Shown: positions 1 to 8,791 of the stretch, piece by piece
Numbering within the stretch: position 1 is the stretch's first letter
Layout of the letters: each line of letters opens with the position of its first letter
Source: Bog-532 sp963805255
GTDB lineage: Bacteria > Actinomycetota > Actinomycetes > Streptosporangiales > Streptosporangiaceae
Reading direction: 5' to 3'
NCBI GenBank assembly: GCA_963805255.1
Contig: CAWDTK010000003.1
Span: forward strand, 248,001 to 312,000
DNA: 64,000 bases
Made by a program: the position numbers and the translations under genes
Notes under the pieces: model-generated
The model's database searches: none
What the model was told of the DNA's origin: nothing
What the model saw: the letters and a program-made list of their open reading frames with translations, nothing else

Positions 1-111
1 GCCGCTGTGCTGCGTTTCGATGACGGTCACACCGGCCTGGTGTTCCCCGGCCCGGACGCGATCATCGAGCATTTGCACACGAACGGCAAGAAGGGCCCGG
101 CGGAAGGCTGA
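1..111 (+). CDS. C-terminal end of an unidentified protein
   Basis: Frame 1 is open from the first base to a TGA at 109-111, giving 36 residues that end in LHTNGKKGPAEG. The start lies outside the window. The visible part (LRFDDGHTGLVFPGPDAI) is compact and has no membrane segment. I do not recognise the family. The open frame at the window edge and normal composition make it likely to be the tail of a real gene, but function cannot be said. Confidence 0.45.
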   Translation, partial: AAVLRFDDGHTGLVFPGPDAIIEHLHTNGKKGPAEG

Positions 112-319
112 GCAGCCCCGCGAAACCGGTACCCGCCGCACCTGCTCAGAACAATGCGCGCTCATGCCGCGGCGGGTGCGCGGACGGCCGGGGTCGGGGA
201 GTCGCCAGTCGTCGGCTCTGCCCCGTACGTGCCTGCAGGCTCTGGGCCGGGCATCGCGTCTCGCCATGCGCCCGGGGACCGCGGCGCTCGTCGTCTTGCC
301 AGCTAGACAGTTAGGATGC

Positions 320-550
320 ATGGCCATGGCAGGGATTGTGCTGCGCGTCCGGCTGATCGGCGGCGATCACCTGGACGTCAGGTACGAGGAACCCGGCACG
401 GCCGGCGCGGACGCGGTCACCGAGCATGTCATCTCGGCGCTTGCCAGCGACTCTGGCGTGCTTCGCGCCCGCCATGGTGAGCGGCTTGTCGTGCTGTTCG
501 GCCGGGGCGTCGCCGCCACTGAGGTGGCGCCTCGCGGCGCGGTCCTCTGA
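320..550 (+). CDS. Short conserved hypothetical protein
   Basis: A 76-residue soluble protein starting MAMAGIVLRVRLIGGDHLDV and ending ATEVAPRGAVL. The frame is open further upstream, but codon use looks coding only from the ATG at 320, which sits just after TTAGGA. It has a valine-rich strand, an acidic helix (EPGTAGADAVTEHVISAL) and a basic turn (RARHGERLVVLFGRG). From memory, short actinomycete hypothetical proteins with this beginning and end exist; none I know has an assigned function. It stands alone, facing the convergent isochorismatase-like gene. Confidence 0.55.
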   Translation: MAMAGIVLRVRLIGGDHLDVRYEEPGTAGADAVTEHVISALASDSGVLRARHGERLVVLFGRGVAATEVAPRGAVL

Positions 551-717
551 CTGGCACCTGCCCTCGGCGCGACGGGACCGGCCGGCGTGTCCAGACCGTT
601 GGCTTCCCGCGGACAAGCCCCATCTATCCCGTATGCCGGCCGGGCGTCCCCATCTGCCGCCGGCCGAGCGCCTGCGACTCCGGAGTTGCCCGATCGTGGC
701 GCGTGCCAGGCCCGCCC

Positions 718-1368
718 TCACCGGGACGAAGCGCTGGCTAGCAGTGGCGTGATGGTCGCGGTGTCGGTCAGCAGCGCATCGCCGAAGAACCGGATGCTGT
801 CCAGGACGCGTTGCATGGCTGGCCGGTCCCGGCCGCCGCAGGCATCGGTCACGACCACCGGGATCAGCCCGAGGTCGACCGCATGCCAGATGGTCGGCGC
901 GATGCCGATCTCCAGGGCGACGCCGGCGATGGCGAAGGTGCGGATACCGAGATCCCGCACCGCCATCTCCGGTGGCGTGCCAGCGAAGGCGGACATGGCG
1001 AGCTTGTCGAAGATCGCCTCATCGGCCCGGGGAGACAGGTCCGGGACGATCTGGAAACCGGGAGTGTCGCGGAGGAACCACGATTGGACTTTCTCCGGGT
1101 CGTCCACGTGCTGCCAGGCCATCGCGGTGCGCAGCTGGGCCGTTCCCATGAGCTTGGGCGGCAGGGACATGTGCCTGGTGTAGAAGACGGGATAGCCGCC
1201 CGCCCGTGCCGCGGTGAGCACCCGGAACACCCGCAGGACCGTCTCGGTTCCGTCCGGCAGCTGGCGCAGCACGCCGATCTGCATGTCGTACACGACGACG
1301 GCCATCGTGGCCGGATCGCTGGCATCCTCGATCGTCTCTGGGATGTCCAGGCCAAATCGCCGGCGCAT
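718..1368 (-). CDS. Isochorismatase-family hydrolase lacking the catalytic cysteine
   Basis: A 216-residue protein of the isochorismatase-like (cysteine hydrolase) fold, probably a cytosolic hydrolase of small amides or vinyl ethers. Visible family marks are the N-terminal aspartate in VVYDMQIG (near residue 28), the lysine in FDKLAMSAF, and the cis-peptide segment AGVALEIGI. In nicotinamidases and carbamoylases that last segment carries the nucleophilic cysteine; here the position is glycine, as in true isochorismatases such as EntB. The ATG at 1368 follows a strong GGGAGGTGA ribosome site. No siderophore genes are nearby, so the substrate is unknown. Confidence 0.82.
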   Translation of the reverse strand: MRRRFGLDIPETIEDASDPATMAVVVYDMQIGVLRQLPDGTETVLRVFRVLTAARAGGYPVFYTRHMSLPPKLMGTAQLRTAMAWQHVDDPEKVQSWFLRDTPGFQIVPDLSPRADEAIFDKLAMSAFAGTPPEMAVRDLGIRTFAIAGVALEIGIAPTIWHAVDLGLIPVVVTDACGGRDRPAMQRVLDSIRFFGDALLTDTATITPLLASASSR

Positions 1369-1703
1369 CAGTCACCTCCCGGGGCCGGTTTGATCAACGC
1401 CTCCTCCCAGTCTGACTGCTACGGCTACTGCCGACACCCTGGCGGCCCTCCAAGACGTACACAGGCAGCATCGGCAGGCATCAGCGGCGGCCAAGCCGGA
1501 CGCCTGCCGATCGACCGTTCCTGCCGCGACGACCGTCGTTTGCGGATCATCACGGAGCGTGGCCGAAATCCGGTGCCAACACGCACGCATATCCGCCCAA
1601 TGGACGGCTGTGCAGTCAAGCTCGGGCAGGCCGGCGATGGTGCAGATCCGGGTGATCTGCTCGGGTAAGTGACTGCGGGGAGGTTATGAGCAGGCGGATT
1701 GGA
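1369..1703. other. Intergenic stretch, no gene seen
   Basis: Beyond the ribosome binding site of the isochorismatase-like gene at its left edge, this stretch shows no frame with convincing protein character. The open frames here are arginine-rich and look like shadows. No tRNA, terminator or repeat was recognised. Confidence 0.5.
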
Positions 1704-2030
1704 TCACCATCCTTCCGGCGTAGCAAGGAGATGAGGCTCGCGGGTCAGGGCGGCCAGTGCGGCGGCGACCTCGGAGAGGCTGGCGCGGACGTAGGTTGAC
1801 GTGGTGCCGGCGTCGCCGTTGTCGGTGTGGCCGGCGTAGGCGCGGGCGACGGCGTAGCCGAAATTCCGCTCTACCCAGGTCAGGGTGGTGTGCCGTATCC
1901 AGTGGATGCTGACCTGCTGAGTGCGCACCCAGGGCAGGCAGTTGCCGATGCGGGTCCACAGGTGGTCGTAGCGGCGGTAGGTGATCGGTCTCCCCTCGGC
2001 GTAGCAGCGCAGACTGCCCGCGCTGCCTCA
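1704..2030 (-). pseudogene. Tyrosine integrase, C-terminal fragment
   Basis: The minus frame from about 2030 to 1704 gives roughly 108 residues of a phage-type tyrosine recombinase. The order is right: a segment reading RPITYRRYDHLWTRIG, then HWIRHTTLTW carrying the box II arginine, AGHTD with the histidine, and TSTYVRA with the catalytic tyrosine. An in-frame stop just upstream removes the N-terminal and central domains, and the first possible start is an internal GTG. It is therefore a dead remnant of an integrated element. Its missing N-terminal half is not next to it; the integrase N-terminal fragment at 54.2 kb need not be from the same gene. Confidence 0.75.
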
Positions 2031-2167
2031 AGCTGTCCGGCTAGCAGCAACACCGCGGGCCTATCCGTTCAGCTCGTGACCGACGCTGGAGGGAGGATGG
2101 GCAAGACTTGCCTGCTTTTGGGGACTCAGATCTCCCATCTTCCTGCCGCCGATAGTCTCGCTGGGTC

Positions 2168-2218
2168 GAACGAGTGAGGCCCGCGCGGGAAGAAAACGAG
2201 TGAGGCCCGCGCGGGAAG
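2168..2218. repeat. Tandem direct repeat, 24 bp, two copies
   Basis: The unit AACGAGTGAGGCCCGCGCGG followed by GAAG occurs twice in a row immediately upstream of the Tn3-type transposase remnant. Each unit contains the GC palindrome CCCGCGCGGG. It may be a leftover element end or slippage product. Confidence 0.7.
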
Positions 2219-2239
2219 AAGAGACATGGCATGCGGTAG

Positions 2240-2716
2240 GAGTGGCTACCGGAGGACGTCGTGACGTGCTGGACGCCGGTGGACAGCGACTGGGACTTGG
2301 TGGCCAACAAGAGGGGCCCGACGCGACTCGGCTTGGCCCTGACCCTGAAGTACTTCGAGCAGGAGGGCCGGTTCCCGGAGTTTGTCGAGGAGATCCCGTA
2401 GGCCGCGGTCGAGTACGTCACGGAGCTGGTGAAAGTGCCGACTGCGGAGTTCGCGAAGTACTCCTTCACCGGCCGGGCCGCCGAGTACCACCCGCAAGCA
2501 GATCCGCGAGGCGCTGGGATTCCGGCCTTGGATGCGGACGGACGAGGAACAGCTGATTGCGTGGCTGACTGCCGATTTGTGCCCGGTCGAGTTGGTCGGG
2601 GACCGGACCGGTTGACCGAGGCCCTGCTCGTGCGGTGCCGCGTGGACCGCATCGAGCCGCCGGGCCGGATCGACCGCATCGTGACCGCGGCCCAGACCCG
2701 GGCGGGGAAGGTGCGA
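2240..2716 (+). pseudogene. Tn3-family transposase, N-terminal (DUF4158) fragment
   Basis: Pieced together across frames, the sequence reads EWLPEDVVTCWTPVDSDWDL, then LALTLKYFEQEGRFPE, VEYVTELVKVPTAEFAKY, SFTGRAAEYH and RVDRIEPPGRIDRIV. This is the N-terminal DUF4158 part of Tn3-type transposases. It is broken by a TAG at 2399-2401, a one-base insertion near 2495 and a compensating shift near 2605. Nothing of the DDE catalytic domain follows. An upstream stop (TAG near 2237) removes the start. It is a decayed transposon end lying between the integrase remnant and the CBS-BON gene. Confidence 0.78.
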
Positions 2717-2863
2717 GTGCGCTTATCGTCGCCGAATGGGTACGCCGCCGCGTACCCGTCGAGGCTGCGCATCGGGCACAGGCCGGTCAGTTCGGCGGTT
2801 GGGAAGGTCAGGCCATGCTCCCGGGGAGCCACGGGAATCCCTGTCGGCCGCGTATGCGCGATG

Positions 2864-3922
2864 CTACTTGGTGTCGCCTTCCTTGCCCGCCGGGGCTTGC
2901 CTGGCGCCAAGCAGCGGCTTGGTTGCCTCGACTATATTCTCAGCGAACTTCCGCTGAGAGGCGAGCAGCTGCTCGGTGAAGTCGTAGGCACTGGCCACGA
3001 ACTCCTGGGGATTGGGCAGCATATCGCTGTAGGGCAGGCTAGGCGCTGGGATGGACGGGGTGACCGGCTGGACGGCACCGAGCTTGTTCACCACGCTTAC
3101 CACGCCGTCAATGTCCCAGGTCAGCCGGACCGCTGCCCGGATCAGGTCATCCTTCCCGGCGGACCCGAGCTGGCCTGCCAGGGTGACGACGCCGTTCCGC
3201 ACTTGCACGGTGATGCTTGCCGGGTCCGCGAGCAGGATCTGGGTGAGCATCTGGCGGACCTCCCGGGCGATGTCCTCGTCGGGGCGGAGGAAGACGCTCA
3301 GCAGGTCGCAGCGGCTCACGATCCCAACCAGATTGCCGCCGAAGACACCCCCGCCGGAGTCGACCACCGGCAGCCGCTTGAGGTGGCGGCTGTTCATCAG
3401 CCTCGCGGCGGCCGGCAGCGTTGCGTCCGGGTGGATCGTGATGGCCGGCGCGGTCATCAGCTCACCCGCCGTGAGGCCCCAGTGCTTCTTATCGCCGGCG
3501 TGCCGGTGGAGGCGGCCGCCCGATTCGAGCTGCGCGGCCCGCGCGCGCTGGTCCAGCACGCTGAGCAGGTCGGCCTCGGACACCACCCCGGCGACATGGC
3601 GGCCCAAGATCAGCACCGGCACGGCGCTGATCTTGTGCTCGGCCATCCGCACAGCGATTTCCTTGTAAGGGGTCATCCGGTTGACGGTCACCACAGATGT
3701 CGTCATGACGTCCCTGACCCGCTCGTGCCATCGCCCGGGGTGCTGCTTGCCCCCGCCGCGGGCATGCGGACTGGCGGCCGGGGACGCGGCTGCCGCAGCC
3801 CGCTCCCCTGAGTGCTCCAGCCTATGGTCCACGGCGGTGGCCTTGCCGTGTGGGGACTCTTGATACGTCGTCACCCCAAGTTGACGGAGCATCGCGCGAT
3901 GGTGCATGTCGTTGCGTGTCAT
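2864..3922 (-). CDS. CBS-pair and BON domain protein with phasin-like C-terminal tail
   Basis: A 352-residue soluble protein. Two CBS domains occupy roughly residues 68-125 (VRDVMTTSVVTVNRMTPYKE onward) and 150-215, where adenylate nucleotides usually bind. A BON domain follows at about 222-285 (VRQMLTQILLADPASITVQV, DIDGVVSVVNKLGAV). The last 45 residues read LPNPQEFVASAYDFTEQLLA then SQRKFAENIVEATKPLLGAR, the amphipathic helix pattern of phasins that coat polyhydroxyalkanoate granules. The neighbouring gene on the same strand upstream is a PHA synthase, which supports that reading. The ATG at 3922 follows a good purine-rich ribosome site. The role is inferred: energy-sensing regulator attached to granules. 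Confidence 0.78.
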   Translation of the reverse strand: MTRNDMHHRAMLRQLGVTTYQESPHGKATAVDHRLEHSGERAAAAASPAASPHARGGGKQHPGRWHERVRDVMTTSVVTVNRMTPYKEIAVRMAEHKISAVPVLILGRHVAGVVSEADLLSVLDQRARAAQLESGGRLHRHAGDKKHWGLTAGELMTAPAITIHPDATLPAAARLMNSRHLKRLPVVDSGGGVFGGNLVGIVSRCDLLSVFLRPDEDIAREVRQMLTQILLADPASITVQVRNGVVTLAGQLGSAGKDDLIRAAVRLTWDIDGVVSVVNKLGAVQPVTPSIPAPSLPYSDMLPNPQEFVASAYDFTEQLLASQRKFAENIVEATKPLLGARQAPAGKEGDTK

Positions 3923-4256
3923 GTCCTCTCCCCCTCTCGTGATCCGTTGCCGGGGGGGACTGCACCCCGAGCGTTTCTCTCAGCTGTGGGGATCATCACG
4001 GCCGAATGTCACGGTCAGCGGGGACCTCGGTCACTAGCCGTGGCCCGTGGCCGGGCGCGAGTCGACGCCGCTTGCCGCGGCCGGATTTACCCGCCGGCGG
4101 GCATGTCTTCATGGAATAGAGCGCCGTCCGATGGTTGCCCGGGAAGTCACCGCCACCCCGGGAAGGGCAACCTCGGCGTCTTGGAACCACCGAGACGCTG
4201 GCCCGACTCGGCAACGCACTCGTCCACTGATAGTGGCCGTAGGTGCGCCGCAGTGC
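3923..4256. other. Intergenic stretch with a possible hairpin terminator
   Basis: Lies between the broken PHA synthase and the CBS-BON gene, both on the minus strand. GGTTGCCC at 4133-4140 pairs with GGGCAACC at 4165-4172 around a loop containing CCCGGG twice. This could be a transcription terminator after the synthase, though no T-run is seen. No gene was recognised. Confidence 0.35.
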
Positions 4257-5839
4257 TCAGCGGCCGACGATGTAGGTACCCGGTGCGGGATCCAGTGGCA
4301 AGAATTTCGGGCTTCCCAGCGTGCGCGGGGCGTCCTTCATGCCGCCGCTGCGGTCGGCCAGCCAGGAGGTGTAGTGAGGCCACCAGCTGCCCTGGACCGT
4401 TTCGGCCTGGACCAGCCAGTCGCGGTGGTCGGGCGGGTTGCCGGGCGCGAGCCGGAAGGTCGCCTTCGGGTTCGACGGCGGGTTGACCATGGAAGCAACA
4501 TGCCCGCTCGTGGACAGCACGAACCGGACGTCGCCGCCGAGCAGCCGGGTGGCACGATAGGCCGACGGCCAGGGCACGATATGGTCGTCGATGCCGGCCA
4601 CGACGTAGCCGTCGAAGTCGATCCTGGACAGATCGACCGGGGAGCCGAGCATGCTGGTGGCACCCGGCCTGGTAAGGCCGTTGGCCATGGCGATCTCGAT
4701 GAAATCGCGGTGTAGCCCGGCGGGCATCCGCGTGGTGTCGGCGTTCCAGTAGAGGATGTCGAACGGCGGTGGGGTCTTTGGTCAAGGACGGTCACGCCCA
4801 GGCACAGGCTGGCGACCTGATCCATCTGCCCCGTGGCGCTCAGGTGCGCAGCGACCATCGAAGAGAGGATGCCGTCGGCGCAGAGCCCGCAGATGTTGAC
4901 CTTGGCAGCCTCGGTGATGCTGCGTATCGCGCTGAGTGCGTCCGCGACGGCACCGCCGTAGGTGTTCAGATCCCAGTGCCTGGCCCGTCTGCCGGGGTTC
5001 CGCCAGGACAGCACGAATACCTGATATCCCTGGGCGACAAAGAATTCGAGCATGCTGCGGCCGGGCGCCAGGTCGGTGATGTAGTACTTGTTGATCATCG
5101 GCGGGACCATGAGCAGCGGGAACTGGTGCACCGCCGGCGTGGCCCGCTGGTACTGGATGAGCTCGCAGACGTCGGGGCGGGCCACCACCGCTCCCGGCGT
5201 CACCGCGAGATCCTTGCCGATCGTGAACGCGTCCGGCTCCACCATGGTGGGGATGTGCGGGGCGGAGGCCATATCGGAGATCAGGGCACGGGCCCCCCGG
5301 ACCAGGCTCAGGCCGCCGGTGCCGATGAACGCCTTCCATGCGACCGGGCTGAGCAGCGGGAGTTGCTCGGCGCGGATGCGGCGATGAGATTGGTCAGCAC
5401 GAAACTCAGGCGCTCGTTGTCCCGCCAGTCCAGCTCGGCGTCAGCGAGCAGCTCCCCGGCGGTCTGGCCGACCGCCAGGTAGACCTGAACCGTGCGCTTC
5501 AGCACGGGTTCTGCATCCAGGCGGGTCGGCGAACCGGCGGTCGTGGCGCGCCGGGGCGACCGCCGAACTGCCTGCCGCGATCCTGGCGAGCTCGGCAGCC
5601 AGCGCCCCGGCGTGCCGGGCCAGGGTCGCCGGACGGCCGGCCAGGCTGGCCAGGTAGCGCACGGCGCTGGAATCCGGCCGGAACCGGTGCAGTGTGCCGA
5701 GCGCAGCGTCGGGCGCGAACGGATCCAGCGCGCCGGCCGCAACCAGCTCGCCGACCGCGTTGATGGCGCCGGACACTGCTGCCTCATCCACCGGGCGGGC
5801 GGCGTTTTCCTCCGGCGGGCGGACGGGCTGTGCAGCCAT
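4257..5839 (-). pseudogene. phaC: Polyhydroxyalkanoate synthase broken by three frameshifts
   Basis: Joined across frames this is a near full-length PHA synthase. The N-terminal part begins MAAQPVRPPEENAARPVDEA. The middle has LKRTVQVYLAVGQTAGELLA, a PMINKYYITDLAPGRSMLEF segment and the lipase-like box GLCADG with the catalytic cysteine. The C-terminal part has the aspartate in GIDDHIVPW and the histidine in SGHVASMVNPPSN. The frame changes near 5530, 5370 and 4775, so no continuous protein is made. The start overlaps the stop of the upstream acyl-CoA ligase by one base, showing the two were coupled. All active-site residues survive, so the breaks are recent or sequencing errors. Confidence 0.85.
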
Positions 5840-6829
5840 CAGAACTCCTCCGGAGGGTGTACTTCGCGGCGCAAGATCTTGCCGGTGGGGCCCTTCGGCA
5901 GGACAGGCACGAGCCAGACATACCGTGGGTACTTGTACCGCGCCATCTGCTCCCTGGCAAACGCGCGCAGTTCCGCCGGCGTGGCGGTCGCGCCCGGCTT
6001 GAGCGCCACGGCGGCGCCGACCTCCTCGCCGAGCTCGTCGTGCGGGACACCGATCACGGCAGCCTCGGCGACCGCCGGGTGCTCGTACAGGACCTCTTCA
6101 ACCTCGCGCGGATAGACGTCGAACCCGCCACGGATGATCATGTCCTTCTTCCGGTCGACAACGTAGAAGTAGCCATCCTCGTCGACTCTGCCGAGGTCAC
6201 CGGTACGGAACCAGCCGTTGGTGATCGCCGCGGCCGTCGCCTCCGGCCTGCCCCAGTACCCCTTCATGATGTTGTGACCGGCGATCATGATCTCGCCGAC
6301 CTCGCCGGCCTGCAGTTCGGTGCCATCGGCGCTGGCCACGTGCATCTGCGCGCCGGCGATCGGCGTGCCGATCGAGCCGGGCTTGCGCACCTTGTCCGGG
6401 TGGTTGAACGACGCGACCGGAGAGGTCTCCGACAGCCCGTAGCCCTCCAGGATCACGCACCCGAACACCTGCTCGAACCCGCGCATGATCTGTACGGGCA
6501 TGGCCGCACCACCGGATATGCACACTCTGAGCGACGAGGTGTCTGCCCGCGCGCTGGCCGGATCGTGCAGCGTCGCGGCGTACATCGTCGGCACGCCGTC
6601 AAAGATCGTCACCTTATCCCGCCCGATGACCTCCAGTGCCTTGCCTGGGTCGAAGCTGGGCAACAGGGTCAGGGTGCTGCCGCTGATGATCGTGACGTTC
6701 AGGGCGCAGGTGAGCCCGAAGCTGTGGAACAGCGGCAGGCAGCCCATGATCACGTCGTCGGGGCCCGCGTTGAGCAGGGTCGTGGCCGTTAGTTCGGCGT
6801 TGCGGATCAGGCCCGCTTCCCCGGATTAG
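5839..6829 (-). pseudogene. Long-chain acyl-CoA ligase missing its N-terminal third
   Basis: The open frame holds the C-terminal 330 or so residues of an ANL-superfamily fatty-acid CoA ligase. It shows GYGLSETSPV (A5 type motif), WFRTGDLGRVDEDGYFYVVD, DRKKDMIIRGGFDVYPREVE and the catalytic lysine region GPTGKILRRE. Homology runs upstream through LIRNAELTATTLLNAGPDDV and stops abruptly at a TAA near 6828, where the P-loop half should be. The DNA beyond 6830 is AT-richer and unrelated, so a deletion or insertion removed about 190 residues. Its stop overlaps the PHA synthase start, suggesting a former operon feeding hydroxyacyl-CoA to polymer synthesis. Confidence 0.85.
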
Positions 6830-6965
6830 GGGTGTTACGCTGTGTAATGACCTAATACGTTCCGCTGGTGGGCGTCCCGTGGGTACCGTGATCTGGGACT
6901 GGCCGCCGACACTGCGCAGAGTGAAAACCGGGTAGGAGAACCACAAAAACCAGGGGGGCACTGAC

Positions 6966-7334
6966 GTGAGACTCATCTTCGCCGCTGCGGCACTCATGCT
7001 CACCGTGCTGTCGGGAGCGGGCGCGGTCATCGCGACTGCTGCGCCAGCTTCCGCTGAGGTCCTCGTTAACGACGACGTTGGCACCATCCGCCTCGGCCAG
7101 TACATGGAGCTGGGCGTCTGGTATCAGCAGTACAACGGCGGCCCGTCCGGTTACTGGACTGGCGTGTGGAGCTACCCGCAGCACAAGTGGATCTTCACCA
7201 GCAGCGGCCACGCGACCACCAGCTGGAAGTACTGGTGGGTGAAGCCAGCCGTCCGGGGCGAGTACGCGACCGTGTACGGCACCACGTACAACAGCCGTAA
7301 CTACAAGAATGTGTTCTCCACGGCAGTCAGATGA
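6966..7334 (+). CDS. Small secreted aromatic-rich protein
   Basis: A 122-residue protein with a clear Sec signal peptide: MRLIFAAAALMLTVLSGAGA, then a cleavage region ending APASAEV near residue 35. The mature part of about 88 residues is rich in tryptophan and tyrosine (VWYQQYNGGPSGYWTGVW, SWKYWWVKPAVRGEYATVY) and has no cysteine. GTG 6966 was chosen because AGGGGGGCA lies just upstream. I do not recognise the family; the aromatic-rich strands suggest a small extracellular beta protein. It stands alone after the truncated ligase. Confidence 0.7.
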   Translation: MRLIFAAAALMLTVLSGAGAVIATAAPASAEVLVNDDVGTIRLGQYMELGVWYQQYNGGPSGYWTGVWSYPQHKWIFTSSGHATTSWKYWWVKPAVRGEYATVYGTTYNSRNYKNVFSTAVR

Positions 7335-7833
7335 TCGCGGCGGCGCTGCAGGGCGGTATCCGGTGAGCGGCTGGAATGACCTGCCGGCGGATCACTCGCC
7401 GTTCAAGGTGGCGTGCCTTGCCCGCGAGGTGCACCGGGGTCGCAGCTGTGCGAGCGCGGCGGGGCGCGCGAGGGCGATGACGGGTTCGTGGTTGTGCGGT
7501 GGAAGCCGCGGGCGGGCGCCTGATACCGCACAGCGGGGACGGCGCATCAAATGGGCGGGGGCCGGACGTACACGCTGACGTGCCCGAAGTGCCGGAAGCC
7601 GAAGCCGGTGCGGCATACGAATCTTGTGCGCCTGCTGGGGAAACGTGCAGCGGCGCGGCGCGTGGATCACAAGGGTGCCGTCGTCCTGGATCTTGCCGAA
7701 CTCAATGCCCGTGACCGCCCGCAGGCCGCGCTGGAGGACGCGCGCGAACGGCAGCGGCAGGCCGATGGCACGCTCCGCGAGGCACAGAGTCCCGCCGCAC
7801 GCCCTCGCTGCGGTCATTCGCTGGATGGGTCAG
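7335..7833. other. Stretch with a possible small zinc-ribbon reading frame
   Basis: Mostly without convincing genes. A plus-strand frame from ATG 7551 reads RTYTLTCPKCRKPKPVRHTN then LVRLLGKRAAARRVDHKGAV. The single CPKC pair and basic tail resemble a phage-type zinc-binding fragment. It loses protein character before about 7800. No ribosome site is seen, and I would treat it as a remnant at best. Confidence 0.3.
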
Positions 7834-8037
7834 CTAGCGGCTCGCCAGTTGCCCGCGCATCTTCTCGATGTTGTAGTCGCGGACGATCAGGGCACGCAGC
7901 TCCACCGGGTCGGTCGCGACGATGGTCAGGCCGTTACGTAGTCTGACGGCCCGCCACACCCCCAGCGCCTCGCTGATCTCGTAGACCTCTCCCCAGCTCC
8001 GCTGGAGGCTCCTGAGCGCATCGTCGCGGGTATCCAT
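7834..8037 (-). CDS. Small hypothetical protein
   Basis: A 67-residue protein, MDTRDDALRSLQRSWGEVYE then a mixed alpha/beta sequence ending RDYNIEKMRGQLASR. The ATG at 8037 is preceded by AAGGGG at a fitting distance. It is soluble, with no cysteines or membrane segment. I do not recognise the family. Its codon use is coding-like, and the protein has a normal mix of residues, unlike the arginine-rich shadows around it. Confidence 0.55.
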   Translation of the reverse strand: MDTRDDALRSLQRSWGEVYEISEALGVWRAVRLRNGLTIVATDPVELRALIVRDYNIEKMRGQLASR

Positions 8038-8399
8038 CGGAGATCACCCCTTCTCACCCCAGATGCTTGCGCGGCGCAACTATCCGGGGAGGGTCATTGG
8101 TCCCTCATTGGGAGTGCTACCCGTCGTTTCCGGCGTCGGACACGACGCGTCATGGCAGGACCTGGCACGACGCGTCGGCCCGGGCCTGATGCGACGGGTG
8201 GGAGAAGACGGCCCATGCCCGGTCCACCGCTCCCGATCCCGGGAACAGGTCATCATAGGAGTCTCCGGGCTCGGCGCCGAGCGGGTCGAAGATTCAGCGG
8301 CGCACGACCGCCGGCTTCGCGCCGATGACCCGGCCGGGAAGTGTGGTCAAGGCGGCGACACCGCAGTGCGATGACGCCATGCATGGCGCTGGAGGATTG
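8038..8399. other. Intergenic stretch between divergent small gene and bldG-like gene
   Basis: No credible coding frame. A direct repeat of ACGACGCGTC occurs at about 8141 and 8168. The right end carries GGAGG at 8391-8395, the ribosome site of the following gene. Promoters for both flanking genes must lie here but none is clear by eye. Confidence 0.4.
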
Positions 8400-8750
8400 G
8401 TGAATCTGAAGCTGGGTCACTACAACAAGGACGGCATCGAGGTCATCGACGTCGCGGGCAAGATCGATATCTACACGGCACCGCGGCTCCGTGAACTGCT
8501 CATCGATCTGGTCAGCAAGAATAACTACCAGCTCATCGTCAACCTGGAGAGGGTTGAGTTCCTCGACTCCACCGGCCTCGGGGTGCTGGTAGGAGGCCTG
8601 AAGCGGGTGCGGGCGCACGACGGCTCGCTGGATCTGGTCTGCACGCAGGAGCGGTTACTGAAGATCTTCCGGATCACCGGGCTGGCGAAGGTCTTCGGCA
8701 TCCACGAGACAGTCGACCAGGCCATCGCGGCCAAGAAGCGGCGCCGGTAA
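8400..8750 (+). CDS. bldG: Anti-sigma factor antagonist, BldG-like STAS protein
   Basis: A 116-residue STAS-domain protein. In this family a serine is phosphorylated by an anti-sigma kinase, and the unphosphorylated form binds that kinase and frees the sigma factor. The phosphorylation site is in VEFLDSTGLGVLVGGLKRVR, followed by VCTQERLLKIFRITGLAKVF, which I recognise as very close to Streptomyces BldG. GTG 8400 was chosen because GGAGG ends four bases before it; the in-frame ATG at 8379 lacks such a site. In Streptomyces bldG is followed by an anti-sigma gene. Here it is followed by an IS remnant on the other strand, so it is orphaned or the partner is elsewhere. Confidence 0.83.
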   Translation: MNLKLGHYNKDGIEVIDVAGKIDIYTAPRLRELLIDLVSKNNYQLIVNLERVEFLDSTGLGVLVGGLKRVRAHDGSLDLVCTQERLLKIFRITGLAKVFGIHETVDQAIAAKKRRR

Positions 8751-8791
8751 GGAACGCGTCACCGGGGGCGACGTAGCCGAGGGCTTCGGGG

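Noticed and set aside
2429..3811. Long plus-strand open frame of 460 codons
   Set aside because: Its first part is a Tn3 transposase remnant frame and the rest is the reverse strand of the CBS-BON gene, which has clear domains.
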